Shown here in pieces: positions 21,511 through 32,714 of a stretch of 64,000 nt of DNA; position 1 is the stretch's first letter; each line of letters opens with the position of its first letter. Origin of the DNA: Hetaerina americana (taxonomy: Eukaryota > Arthropoda > Insecta > Odonata > Calopterygidae); NCBI GenBank assembly GCA_022747635.1, contig JAKTNV010000004.1:88476552-88540551 (forward strand), given 5' to 3'. Below the pieces are notes generated by a model. That model was not told the origin of the DNA and ran no database searches. It saw only the letters and a program-made list of their open reading frames with translations. The position numbers and the translations under genes are program-made.

Positions 21511-21841
21511 ACGAGCTGTCTATTTCTTCCCTCCGGGGGCTACTTTGCGGCAAATGTAACTAAAGTACCTCTTGATTGGTCGGGTAAAGTACCTCTCTAT
21601 CCGTACTGATAGAGTTCCATCACTCGCCTGCTCTATAGACACTACCTCATCCCCAGTTCCCTAAATAATTAATAACAATAAATTACCCTTTAATTACCAC
21701 TCCAGTAATTCCCTCTAACTCTCTCTCTATCTCATCTTACATTAACCTAACACATCCACACCCCTTTTCTCCGTTTCTCTCTTTATGGTTTGAATCTCCC
21801 CTCCTCTTCGTCTCCAAAACTTTCCACGTGCAAATCCTAAT

Positions 21842-21905
21842 TTGTACGAGTCTACTTTTTCTCTCTCCTATCTCTCTCTCTCTCTCCTATCTCTCTCTCT
21901 ATCCT
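21842..21905. repeat. CT microsatellite
   Basis: TCTCTCTC blocks interrupted by CTAT. The open frame across it is a Ser/Leu repeat artefact. Confidence 0.9.
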
Positions 21906-22679
21906 TGATTGCGCAAGGATTTCGTGTGATAACAACCAAGAAAAGCAAGGCACCAGGCTCCGTGGGCCGAGTCCCGTGGTTGTCAGGATTCATTATTTCT
22001 TTGGTTCTGTCCTTATTTATCATGCGCAAGATAATTGAGGGGGCTTCTCTCTGCCTTCCTCAATAGTATTGTTAACGCGATACCGTAACTAATTTTTATG
22101 ACATATTTTTGCTTTGCGCGTCGGTTGCCCCTGTCAGCCAGCCACTCTTTCAACCCCTTTCACGTGCCCCAAGAACCCCTCCCGCCATTCACTCCTCGGC
22201 AGATTTTTAGAACCTACTTCAAATTCCCTCTCGTGATTTCCCAAACACATTCACTGGCCAAAAATATTGTATACAGCAATACCCGGGGGGATGTGGTCAT
22301 ACTTAACAATTTTTAAGAGACGGCCTCTTTGTATTCGTAACACGTAGATTCGCTGCGTGAAATATATTGTTTGCATGCACAGTGGAGAAAGAATCCCTCC
22401 CGGATCGGGGGGAGGAGGGGTCAAACTCTCTACGTTGCCCGCCGCCTTCCCATATTGCTCCAACCTGATCCCAAGCGAATAGGTTTCGAACCGTGGACCC
22501 TCGAGCGGGAGAGCAATATTCACAACATCAGGTTACAATTACCCAGTTATACATTCAGGAATTTTGTGATTTGTTATGAAATAATGATCCTCAATAGAAT
22601 AATACCCACACCTACTCCATTCTCCTGAAACCTTTCTAAAAGAAATGAGTTTGAAAAATATTTTAATATAAAAAAATTG
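21906..22679. other. No gene recognised
   Basis: Mixed-composition DNA. 22370-22520 is moderately GC-rich; overlapping frames on both strands have no motif. Confidence 0.45.
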
Positions 22680-23135
22680 CCCCCACTCGTGTTCAAATGG
22701 TCTATCACCACCTCACTCAGCAAAAGTTCTAAGCACGGTATCTCGCTTCGTCGCGCCTTCCACCTCCACACATGCGAAACTTCACTCCTCCAATCATCCG
22801 CGCTCCTTTTCAGGCGATCCACTCTCACTCCCGCACCGTTTCTACCCTGCTTCTATTTGTTTCTCCGAATGTCTCCATTCCCGCCTCTAATCCTTCCGTA
22901 ATCCTCAACTCATTTCGTCAACACCGTCCACTCCCTGCACCCCCCCCGCCTCTGAAAGGGAGCTTCCCCCGCCTTCTCCTGCCCGATCCCTTTTGCGGAG
23001 ACGTCCCCCTGCCCTGCCCTCTCCCGGTCCCCCGTTGGCGACTACCAGGGCTCTCGCATCACGGAACACCCTCCCGAAGCATTTGCCCGCCGCCTTTCTT
23101 TCGTTCCCGCAGGAGGGGAGTTTGGTGAGCGGGCG
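22680..23135. other. GC/C-rich patch
   Basis: Proline-coding C-rich DNA (for example CACCCCCCCCGCCTC near 22940) with overlapping frames on both strands and no recognisable protein. Composition resembles the other GC-rich patches. Confidence 0.45.
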
Positions 23136-24503
23136 TGATAACTTGTGACCACGGTGTTCCATGTGGTTTTTACAATTTTTAGACTAATTTTCAATTTTAT
23201 ATTATGCGCGTGTTAAAAATATGTTATTCATGTCATATATTTAAAATTTAAGTTAATATACACCCACTATTAGAGTTCCTAAATTGTCTTGGCTAGCCTT
23301 CCTTTTTATTTTCATCTGCCCGATAATTTAACTGTGGCATGATATTTTTTTGTTTTATTTAGTAATGATAGTTTTAATTTTCATAGAGTATTTTGCCGCG
23401 AGTTAAAACAATATTTTGAATTCACATAAAAAAACATGAAGAGCTAATGGTATCATGTTATTTTATCGTGGAGTTGAATCTTTTCGGAAAACTATAGGCG
23501 GAACATTTGTTCGTGTTGTTCATAATAGCGTTCTAAATTTTCTATTTCATATAGAATTTATGCATTGGAATACCTTTTTAGAGTTATTTAAGTTTTTCGA
23601 GCATTCAAATATTATAGGCACATTACTACAAAAGGTCAATATCGCCATTTCACTTTGACTTATTTGAGTTCATTAAGAGATAACTAATAATAGAATCCCG
23701 GATCCAAGACTTCCTTCCACTTATAGAAAAAATTAAGAGGTAACACCAATTAACGTCGATTACGACATACTGTTTATAGTTTCTATGAATGTCTATTTAT
23801 TGTTAAAGAACAGGTCTTCTGATTTATACTCCCATATTTTTGGGAAGAAAATATTCATTAAATGTATTAATACAGTGGTTATGTTTTTACTATTGTTACC
23901 TATTGCTTTTTAAATTGGATACAGGAACATAAATTCCTTTTCGATTACTATTTGGACACAACATACTTACTCTTATTTGGTATAATGATTTGAGACGTCC
24001 TTACAGTCATTTTTATTACCGCGAGTCACAAGGGAAAATGCGTACCGTATTTCAGTAACCGACAGCGATGGGCAATAAAACAGCAGCTCTACAGAAACGT
24101 CCGTGAAAAGATAGCGCTTCCCAATCGGTGTCCAACCTTCAGCGTGAGATACGAATAGTTTACGGCAAACAGCTCAAATGTGTGTATTTATTTTTTCAAG
24201 ACACAGTGAGTGAATTTGTGTTGCATTTTGGCATTTGAATTAACCCCTTGTTGCCCATAGTTTTACACAATAATAGTATGCCAGAGGGCCACACCCACCC
24301 AGACAAAAGGTGTTCTGGCAGCGGAAAACGTGGGGAATGTACATTCTGAAAGAGAACTCCGGCTCATTGAATTCAGCAGTGGAGTTCATCCAAGGAAATC
24401 TCCTTCTGCTACCCCTTAGAAATCCTATATTTCTTTCAGGTCATGAGACATAAAATGGGCTTAGACCCTTAAATATTACAGTTGGAAAAATAAAACGCTA
24501 TTT
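23136..24503. other. AT-rich DNA without recognisable features
   Basis: A 67-codon open frame at 23455-23658 (+) has no motif. Nothing else was seen. Confidence 0.5.
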
Positions 24504-24737
24504 GTGGTCTGTGAAGCAGGATGTGGAGTACACAATTGTTCCCCATTGGTGGCAAAAAACCTCGCCGGCAAAAAGAAACCGAATAACAGATTAAAAAAGA
24601 CAGAAGATTCAGTTATCAAAACGACTCCTCAAACAGAAGAATGTTCTCCTGCCGCAGTTGTCGGCGATCTGATCAAACCAAACCCGGATGTGCAGGATGC
24701 CGTTCAATCATCTGCCTCCTATGAAGTCGTCGAGTGA
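24504..24737 (+). CDS. Coding-like open frame, unrecognised; possible terminal exon or retrocopy fragment
   Basis: The frame runs from about 24501 to a TGA at 24735-24737. I do not recognise the product. It is hydrophilic: a cysteine-containing start (CEAGCGVHNC), a basic stretch (LAGKKKPNNRLKKTED) and an acidic/serine end (DAVQSSASYEVVE). Many codons end in G or C (GCC, GTC, GGC, CTG, ATC), unlike the AT-rich flanks, which is why I list it. There is no ATG start in the frame; an AG just before GATGTGG (near 24520) could be a splice acceptor but lacks a good pyrimidine tract. It could be the last exon of a gene, a fragment of a processed copy, or chance. Confidence 0.25.
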   Translation: MVCEAGCGVHNCSPLVAKNLAGKKKPNNRLKKTEDSVIKTTPQTEECSPAAVVGDLIKPNPDVQDAVQSSASYEVVE

Positions 24738-26764
24738 TCCCAAAATATACAGGTTATTCCCTGTTCCGTAATTCTAAAATTGTAACCATGTTGCAGACTT
24801 CAAGGTCTACGTAAAGGATTTTATCGTTTTTGCGAAGTGGCATTATTTCGTCACTTCCCTTGGAAACAGTCTCAGCAACAGCTTACGTTTTAGAAGAAAG
24901 GGTGAGGAAAATTGCATATGTGAATCTGAAACTGGAGTTCGAAATTGAATGCGTCGGCTGAAGAAGGTGTGTAAGCGGTCTCAACGTTCAGCGGATATAA
25001 CTTTTAAGTCACATACAGACTATATAGTTCATATAAGACCCCGAGAATTACGGATACCGAATTTTATCATAAAATTAGTTTTAATTGATCACTTATGAAA
25101 CTTTAAAAGAACTTTGGAAAAAATCTTTTGTTCTACATGATATTTTGTCTAAATATTTGGTATTATTACGAAATTGCATTCTTGGTCAATAATGATGTGG
25201 TTATAAAACTTTACAAAATATTGATACAATAATATTCAATATATTAATATTTAAACAAATTTTCCATTAGCCATGGACGCTACCATATGTACTTTAATGA
25301 GTGGATGAATAATATAAATGATGTTATCGAAATTGAAACCATGGCTAAGTAAATTCACAAATGAGAAATGAGCCGAGTGTAAATAAAAACTGGAAATTTA
25401 GAACAAGTGGATACATGAAATTTGCTTCCATAATTAATTCCTGGGTGCTTTATTCTTTCAATCGGTTCGCACCCAAATGCCTTCCTCTCCGCTGATAGGG
25501 GGACCCAAATTTATAAATTTTCGTTTATAATTTCAGAACCGACCTCCTCTCATGTGTGTATATTTCCTCATCCTGTCGTCCTAAGCGTGCATATACTATA
25601 TTCATTCCCCTCCCGACTGCCCCGCCCACATCTCACTGCTGGCGCTGTTTCGCAATTCCCCGGCCACCCTATTTTTCATTCCTTTTCTCTCTCCCCTCCC
25701 TCTCCGATTCCGTCGTACCAGTCGGCCGTGTAAATCTGGGACATCTGTCTCCTAACACTTCCTATCACTTTCCCTTCCCTGCCATCCCTTTTCCTCCCAC
25801 TCCTCCCTTTCTTGCCCCCCCCCACGTTTCCTGCTCAACTATCACTTCTTCACTTCTCTCGTCCGACCTCGGTGGCGCCAACGAATAAGCGAAACCCTTC
25901 ATCAAGGCACCTAGGATATGTTTATAATTCCCAATTAGGCGAATATTCTTTAATTTCTTGAATAAATCTGACTGTTTGGTAAAATGAGAAGGATTATTTT
26001 TCTAAGTCGGCCGATCGTTCTTCGTCGCATGCGATATTGATTCCAGTGCTTTTAGTTCACCTATCATCCAAAGAGGATTCTCCTCCCCTGTCTCGCATCT
26101 CCCGATTCAACTTATGCTAAAGAGGGTTGCCTACTATTGCATTTTTCTAATTTTGAGGGCATTGTTACAGATAGAAACGTCAAGTTTAATATATTGTAAA
26201 AAATTAATTTTGGCTAGCGTTTGGCTGAAACTGATTTTGCATAATTTGCCTATTTTTTGAATAAAATACCGAATCAACAATATTGGAAATGATATTTTTA
26301 TTTTCTATCATCTTAAGCCATGAGAAGTGATAAGCTCATTAAGAGAGAAGCGTAAAATATTGTATATGTTGTTAAATGGCTATTTTGTGAGGAGGAAATA
26401 GGAATGGGAGATTCCAGGAGAATCCCAGTCAGCAGCGCTCCTTGCTATTCTATGTAGAAGCACTCAGATTCACGGTGAGAGATAATCCAAGGGAGGGGAT
26501 TTGGAAGGGGAGTGACTGGATGGCAACAATAGGAGAAACCAGAAAGAGACGGGAGTGATCTAGGCGGAAGCTGGCTCGCTGGACGGGAAAGTCTCCCCAA
26601 AGCCTAAGTCACGCAGGCAGACTTCGCTTAGGCAGCACATTCACTATTTTGGTCTGCAGAGGGCGCAATGGCCCCAGAAAGTAACCCTAGGAAAGAAAGG
26701 GTGAAATCCCAGGCGGGCTCAGATGACATTATAAGAGTGTGTACATCTACGTTAATGTACATGG
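24738..26764. other. No gene recognised
   Basis: AT-rich except a C/T-rich stretch at 25550-25890 (its 110-codon frame is a Pro/Ser/Leu string) and a moderately GC-rich purine-rich stretch at 26440-26720. No motif or repeat was identified. Confidence 0.45.
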
Positions 26765-27260
26765 CTAGTATAAAAAGTTTCGGGAATAATATTTTCCTGG
26801 TGTGACCATAAGTCGCGGCTCGCTCGAACCAAGCTGACTAGTTAGGGGTTCTGACCTTGAACATGCGCCAATCACCTGCAAGCGTTCATTCAGGCTGGAT
26901 CGTGTATTTTTGGTGGACCCCTGTCGAGTAACTCGGTGCAGGTGCAAAATGATGCGAGCGATTGAACAGCGGTACGTCATCAAATTTTGCGTTGGACCAA
27001 GGAAATCGGGTACGATGACGGTGGGCATGATTTGTCAAGTGTTCAAGAATTAAGGCATGCCACAGACTGCAAACCTTTAAGTGGCACAACCTCTTCTAAG
27101 ATGTTCGAGAGAGCTTGGAAGCGCTGTCCCGCGTTGGATGGCCGTCATTAAGAACCGACGACAACGTGCTACGTGTGCGTGCAGTGCAGAATTCAGACCG
27201 TCGGTTAATTGTGCGCTTAAGTCCGATGTAAAAGCCAAAGTGATGTTTTCGGGGTAGCAT
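26765..27260 (+). mobile_element. Decayed mariner-family transposon, N-terminal part only
   Basis: From the ATG at 26949 the frame reads MMRAIEQRYVIKFCVGPRKS, matching '(M)..iEQRyvIKFCvrLgKsa' at the start of a mariner-family transposase. After a stop and frame changes come TDDNVLRVRAVQNSDRRL, then IVRLSPM and a stop, matching the 'RTdeNv..vr..v..dRRltvr' linker. Immediately after, AAAGCCAAAGTGATGTT resembles the start of a downstream transposase block, so the catalytic middle is probably deleted. It is a separate lineage from the other mariners in this window. Confidence 0.7.
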
Positions 27261-27770
27261 ATGTTAAATGCAAATACTACAATTATGTAATGATCAGATA
27301 ATCATTATTAAAATTAATATCTCATCTCGCACGTACAGTAACTATAATTTTCATTATTCTAGGTTTCAATTCAAGCTATAACAATTATTTCATGAAGCGA
27401 AAAAGAATAATGGGTTTGCATTACTGGGGAGTAGAGCATAAATAATTGAGAAGAGCGCTCCCCTTTGCGGTGGCAATTTATTCTCGAGTTCCGTGGCGAG
27501 CAGAGAAGAAGGAGAGGGGGACTCGTGAATGAATAACAAGCAGCGCACTTGCAAACGTGAGGGATGCATCGTTTCACGGAGGGCAGAGCAGTTATAACGG
27601 TTTATTAGGGTTTTCCAACATTTATTTGGTACAATAGAACAATTGCAGTGCGTAAAAATCATTCAGGGAATGGAAAAGGACATGCCACGAGAGTAACTAT
27701 AAACGGAGTCATCCGCTATATGTGCATTACAATGCAATATTTTTAGAGTCTTAAATTCATTCGCATTTCC

Positions 27771-27844
27771 CGGTATTAGAACCCGGATCCCTCGATCCGG
27801 GTTCTAATACCGTTGCAGGGACAGCGAATGCCGCCCGTGCAACG
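27771..27844. repeat. Two adjoining perfect hairpins
   Basis: 27771-27789 (CGGTATTAGAACCCGGATC) and 27794-27812 are exact inverted complements separated by CCTC, giving a 19-bp stem with a 4-base loop. A second stem, CGTTGCA (27811-27817) with TGCAACG (27838-27844), overlaps the end of the first. Outside them, CATTCGC (27758) and GCGAATG (27824) are also complementary. It lies in AT-rich DNA. The arm GATCCGGGTTCTAATACCG resembles a tRNA/SINE B-box region, so it may be a head-to-head SINE fragment. Confidence 0.9.
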
Positions 27845-27849
27845 GACTA

Positions 27850-30345
27850 ATAGCAATGCCTCCTCTCCTTTTCCTTTATTGAAATGAAATTTAATGTATT
27901 ACATAATCATTTGATCAAATGAAATTAAAAATTTCAATAAAAAATATTAAACTTATATTATTATGTTAACATATTTTATATTTAAATATATATCATTATT
28001 TTATATTATTTAATAAAATCTAATAATATACATTTCGAATATAATGTAAAAAAGGGTCAATTTCCCTGTTTAAATGAAAAACGGAAATAATTTTTTCAAA
28101 CATAAAGCCGTAATTCTTTCCAATAGTAAAAAATATCCATTTTTGTGAAATGAGCACGCTTCGACCAAAGCGGTAAAATATGAAGATATTTTTTAACTAT
28201 AACTGAGTTCTTAAAGCCAAATTTGCAGTAATAGATGTTCACAAAATTTTCTGAATAATTATTCATTCAGCATATAACATTAACAAAAATCTGCAGATAA
28301 ATCTTCCCTAAATGTAACCTTCAAAGCGTAGCAATTTGAACGGGCGAGTTCATCTAATCTTAGATTGAGATTTTCTTTTTATTTATCAAATTCAAAAATT
28401 ACCTCCCTCCGTTCAGGCTCCCAAAACCTCGCGTGTATTTCAGACGAAGTCCAACAAGCGACTAAAGAACACTAATCCATGGTTTTCCACTCAAATATTT
28501 CCAAATTTGTCGTTAGACCAAGGCTATTTTATTGAATTCAGCTGCCGGAGATATTCTCAAATGTTGCTTTCATATTTTTCCGTATTTTGACTTTATTTAC
28601 TCCCCATTCTCCTTCGAGTCTTAAGTTTTGAAGGATTTCTTTTCCCAAAAGTAGGCAAATCGAAGAAGAAAACTCTATATCCAAATGTATTTCTTATGGA
28701 CAGTTACAGTCATATTAGTATTGTTATTCCATCATCTGTGGTCCCAATCGATACATGTTGCACTTTTTGTTAAAAAAAATAGGCTCGAGAGTGCATTCAA
28801 ATACTCAACAATAGGCGAGCCATAGAAAGCCAAGGTTCACTCACCTTATATCTATAAATGCAAGTTGTGAGCGAGGGGAAGGGACGGTACTAATTTTTGC
28901 ACGTATATCAGATGAGAAGCAAATTCACGTACTTATACGTATTTCGGAGATTAACGCAGTCGACGAAAGTGGATCAGTGGAAAACGGTCCGAGCCCTCAG
29001 CAACTGCGAATTTGAGACATAAAGAAATGAAGTGCTTAGCAAAAGGAGCCATCGATTGATCTGTTGATTTGTGGTCAATTATGAGCATTATTATATGGCC
29101 AAAACTATATAATTTAAGCTCTAGTATTTTGTTTGTAAACTCTATTAGTGCCACGGCTACTAATCGTCTTGCTAGTTAATGTTGACAACAAGTGTCCTAA
29201 TGGGTATAATTGGCACGTATGGGTTCACGTAGCACGCACACTTTAGCATTTAAAATGGTTCCATTAGAAAGGAATCAGTTATAAAAGTAAATATTATTCT
29301 ATCATTCAAAGAAACTCTGAAATGAATCGTGTTATTTAGCTTAGTGTTGTAAATGACCGCATTTATTAAGGCATATAAATATTAAATTACTACTACTTGC
29401 TCTCTGTTACATGGCTGAATATGAAAAATGGATTCTAGTGTTAATTTTTCTTCAATTTCTTTACTGCCCGCAGAAAAAATTGGAAATAACAAAATGCCAC
29501 CGAGTTTTGGGTATCAACGGAAAATATGAGAAAAATTTTCCCCGTCATTATTATAGCTGACTACAAATTTAACCTTCAGAAATAAGTAAAAATGTCATGA
29601 GAACTCGAGTTGTATTGACTAATGACAACGATGAGCTTCAAAAAATTGCAAAATTGGAATTTGCCGTGTATTTCTGCGTGTATATCCCACGAGTATTGGA
29701 TTGGCGCATGGAAAACTGGGTTTGAAATATAGCTCTAACCACTAGATGCATTTTGTCCGAGTTTCATTTCAAGAAGAACACTCCATGGGCGCATTCCCCT
29801 TGGATACCTTGTCTTCATCCCTCGCAAAACACCCAAGTTTCTTCTATTGCTCTAAAAGCGATACAATAAACTGTAAAGGCATCAAAATCCACCGAAATTA
29901 CGCTCACTTCAACTGTTAATATGACCTTAATATTGAAAAAATAACTAATTTATGAATATTTATTTATAAGTAAGGCTAGCAGTTAGGCTAAGTTAGGAGA
30001 GTAATGCTTTTAAATAGCAGGTATTAAAATCTACCCGAGTCAGCGTATTATTCCAAGATTAAAGTTAAAATTGAAACCATACCAAGCGAAAAATTAACTT
30101 GCACTTTATGCGTGAGTAATAATCTAACACAACCTAAAACATTTGGTGAGGAATGTGAAAATCAATATGGGTTATCGAAAAAAGTGCAGATAAAAGACAT
30201 TTGCACGCACATAATTTTATGTAGACACATTTTATTTGATTTCTTTAATCTGACTAATTTCAGTGTGTAACTTATTCATAATTATGACTTTCAGTAGAAA
30301 TGAATGAAATAAAGCACGTCGTGATAAAATTGAACCATTGGTCAG
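27850..30345. other. AT-rich DNA without recognisable features
   Basis: Among the most AT-rich stretches of the window (27900-28050 especially). No coding motif, RNA gene or repeat unit was found. Confidence 0.5.
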
Positions 30346-30865
30346 CAGTTAGGCTAAGGTCGCTCCCGGAAGAGAGGAAGGGTCGCGCTCCCGGCGAAAT
30401 GTTACGCAGTTAATCAGATGCAGAAAACGAGCGCCGAGGGCGCGCAACCTTTGGAATAGCTTGCGGATGAATTGTGCCCTGGGGCAACCCGGTCGAGCGA
30501 CGTCCGATGTCGCACAATCGGGAAAAAGCACGAGGGAGGGTAAAAAGGGGTTGGCAGGGGTGGAGCATGGAGCGTATTTGAGGGTATGAAGCCCCGTCGC
30601 TCCGGAACAGGGAACCCCGAGTACCCGAATCGACTACATTTCCCGTTCAACAACTCCGACCGCCGACCCCATCTCCGGCTTGAAACCGAAGGAAAGGCGG
30701 CCGGCGCCATTCTCAAACGCTAATGGTTTTTCCCTCCGGCTGATTGCACAGGAATTTAACATCGGGGGGAGGAGGGAGGAGCTGAGGGGAACGAATTCGG
30801 GATGGCCCACTCCCGTTCTTACTCATAATTCTACTCCTTCGGCGTGACCTCCCCGAGCCGAATGA
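30346..30865. other. GC/CpG-rich patch
   Basis: CG dinucleotides are frequent (GCGCCGAGGGCGCGC near 30430, GGCGGCCGGCGCC near 30700). Minus-strand frames at 30349-30531 and 30414-30716 overlap each other and have no domain. Possibly a regulatory element or unmethylated region. Confidence 0.5.
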
Positions 30866-32380
30866 CTCCGGATGGAATCAAAACTCAGAAATAGAGCATA
30901 TTTTTTGAGGTCAAAGTGGTAGGCACATCTTAATTTCGCTCTCTCTCTTCGATCATTTTCCGTTGCTTATTTCTGTACCGATGGACTGCTTTAGCGGGGC
31001 AAATATTAACACCAAAATGTGTAGGCCTTGATTTAATTCTGTGGGCGAAATGAAGAAACGCGAAGAGGGTAAACATGGAGGAAAAAAAGAGAAAAATAAA
31101 AGCTACATTAACCTTAGTGACGAAGGACTCCGCAGTCTCGGCAATCTTCCTCCCTTTGGTTATACTCTTCAGTCCTCTCTATATTTCCACCTCGGTGTTA
31201 TCCACCGTCCTCCGGCACAGCACGCCATCTTACTCATTTTTATTTCATGTTTAGCCGCAGAGCACCTAGAACCAGCCTAAGCCGTTTGGCATTACACAGA
31301 GCCCTTTCCTCCATCCACTTCCCGTACTCTCTCCCATTTACTAAAATGTGCTTTTCCTTCGCCAACTCCTGTCATCATTTCATTACGTCCAACACTCTTT
31401 ACCAACCATTTTCTGCGTTCTCATTAATTTCCAAATTTCAAATTCTTCCAATTTTTCCTTCCTTCTGTCTTGAATATTCATATCGAAGTTGGCGTCGTCC
31501 ATCTCGGAAAACCCAAAGGTCAGTGGGATGATTTGCCCTTACTTGGGGTAGACCCTACCTTCGGCCGACCTTATTCTAGAGGTCATCTTTCTCCCCAATC
31601 ACAATCTGAATCATCCCTCTTTGCCACAAATTAATCTTTGCAAATACAATTAAAAATCGGTAAATTTAACCGATTAATTTTATAGATTATTATTTAATTA
31701 CTGGTGTTCTACCGGTAGAGGTAGGTTTTGGATAGACAGTTTACACAATTGCACAAGAATATAGTTTCTGGTCTCAACCAACAAAACAACCTGGCATCGG
31801 ACACAATAATAAACCCATCTTCAATGCCGTATATTTTATTTTTATATTTAGCAAGCAACTTTAAAGATATTAATTTTAAAAAACAAAGACCAACATGCGA
31901 TGATTTCGCAGTGTAGAAGTCTTGATATTTACCGTGAGTGGAATACCGATCCCTCGTTATCTGACTGGGATAAGCTACTTTCCAAAACAGGTTTAATTCT
32001 CCTAAGCACCCACAGATCAATCTCTGAAGCAATTTGCAAAAATCAAATAACAGCATGAAAAAATCAATGCCACATAATAAATATTTTAATACACAGTGAA
32101 ACATACACGTACGTAAAAAATGTGTTAATAAATAAGGTAGATTTTGGTCAAAAAAGCAGTCGATAAGCGTGGTTAAAGAGAGCATATGTATAATGATTTC
32201 AGGATAAAATTAGAAAAATTCTTGAAGAGTTGACAGAAATGATCGTATATTTCAATTTAAATAAGTGTACGCATAGAAATAAACTCAAGTAGGAATGTTT
32301 CTTTGTAATATAATAATCAGTCAAGTTTCGAAAATCATTTGTAATGTCTGCTTGCCGAAAAAGCCATAACAGAAAACGAG
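30866..32380. other. No gene recognised
   Basis: The longest frame, 31709-32185 (-, 158 codons), is Leu/Phe/Cys-rich and has no recognisable family pattern. Its AT-rich codons fit chance in this background. Nothing else was identified. Confidence 0.45.
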
Positions 32381-32393
32381 CATCATTTTTGAT

Positions 32394-32701
32394 AGTAGTA
32401 GTAGTTTTGAGGGGAGGCGACCGACAGCTAAGGTCATTTGCGCCATAGGGGATGGACAGGAAAGGATGAAGGGTGGAGAGAAACCCGGCGTCGGCATTAG
32501 CCTACTCTTTACGAAAGGCGCCAAGGGGTCCGCAGTTTAACGTCCCATCCGACGGACGGCGTACTCCCTCAAAGTGCCCTCCACAAAGCACCTCAAGTAG
32601 GGATCGAGATACCTCTGAAAAATATTCAACACCGCCGGGATTTGAACCCGCGCCCTCAGGGTGGGAAGCCAGTACGTTAGCCCCCGCACCATCTCGATCC
32701 C
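32394..32701 (-). mobile_element. tRNA-derived SINE, family 2, full-length with perfect 13-bp target duplication
   Basis: The minus strand starts GGGATCGAGATGGTGCGGGG, with the B box GGTTCAAATCCC. It continues through GTCCGTCGGATGGGACG and GACCCCTTGGCGCCTTTCG, and ends in CCTCAAAACTACTACTACTA, a (CTA)n tail. CATCATTTTTGAT occurs exactly at 32381-32393 and 32702-32714, defining both boundaries. The intact duplication suggests a relatively recent insertion. Confidence 0.97.
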
Positions 32702-32714
32702 CATCATTTTTGAT

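Noticed and set aside
31709..32185. 158-codon minus-strand open frame as a membrane protein gene
   Set aside because: Leu/Phe/Cys-rich composition follows from AT-rich sequence; no signal peptide logic, splice signals or family pattern.
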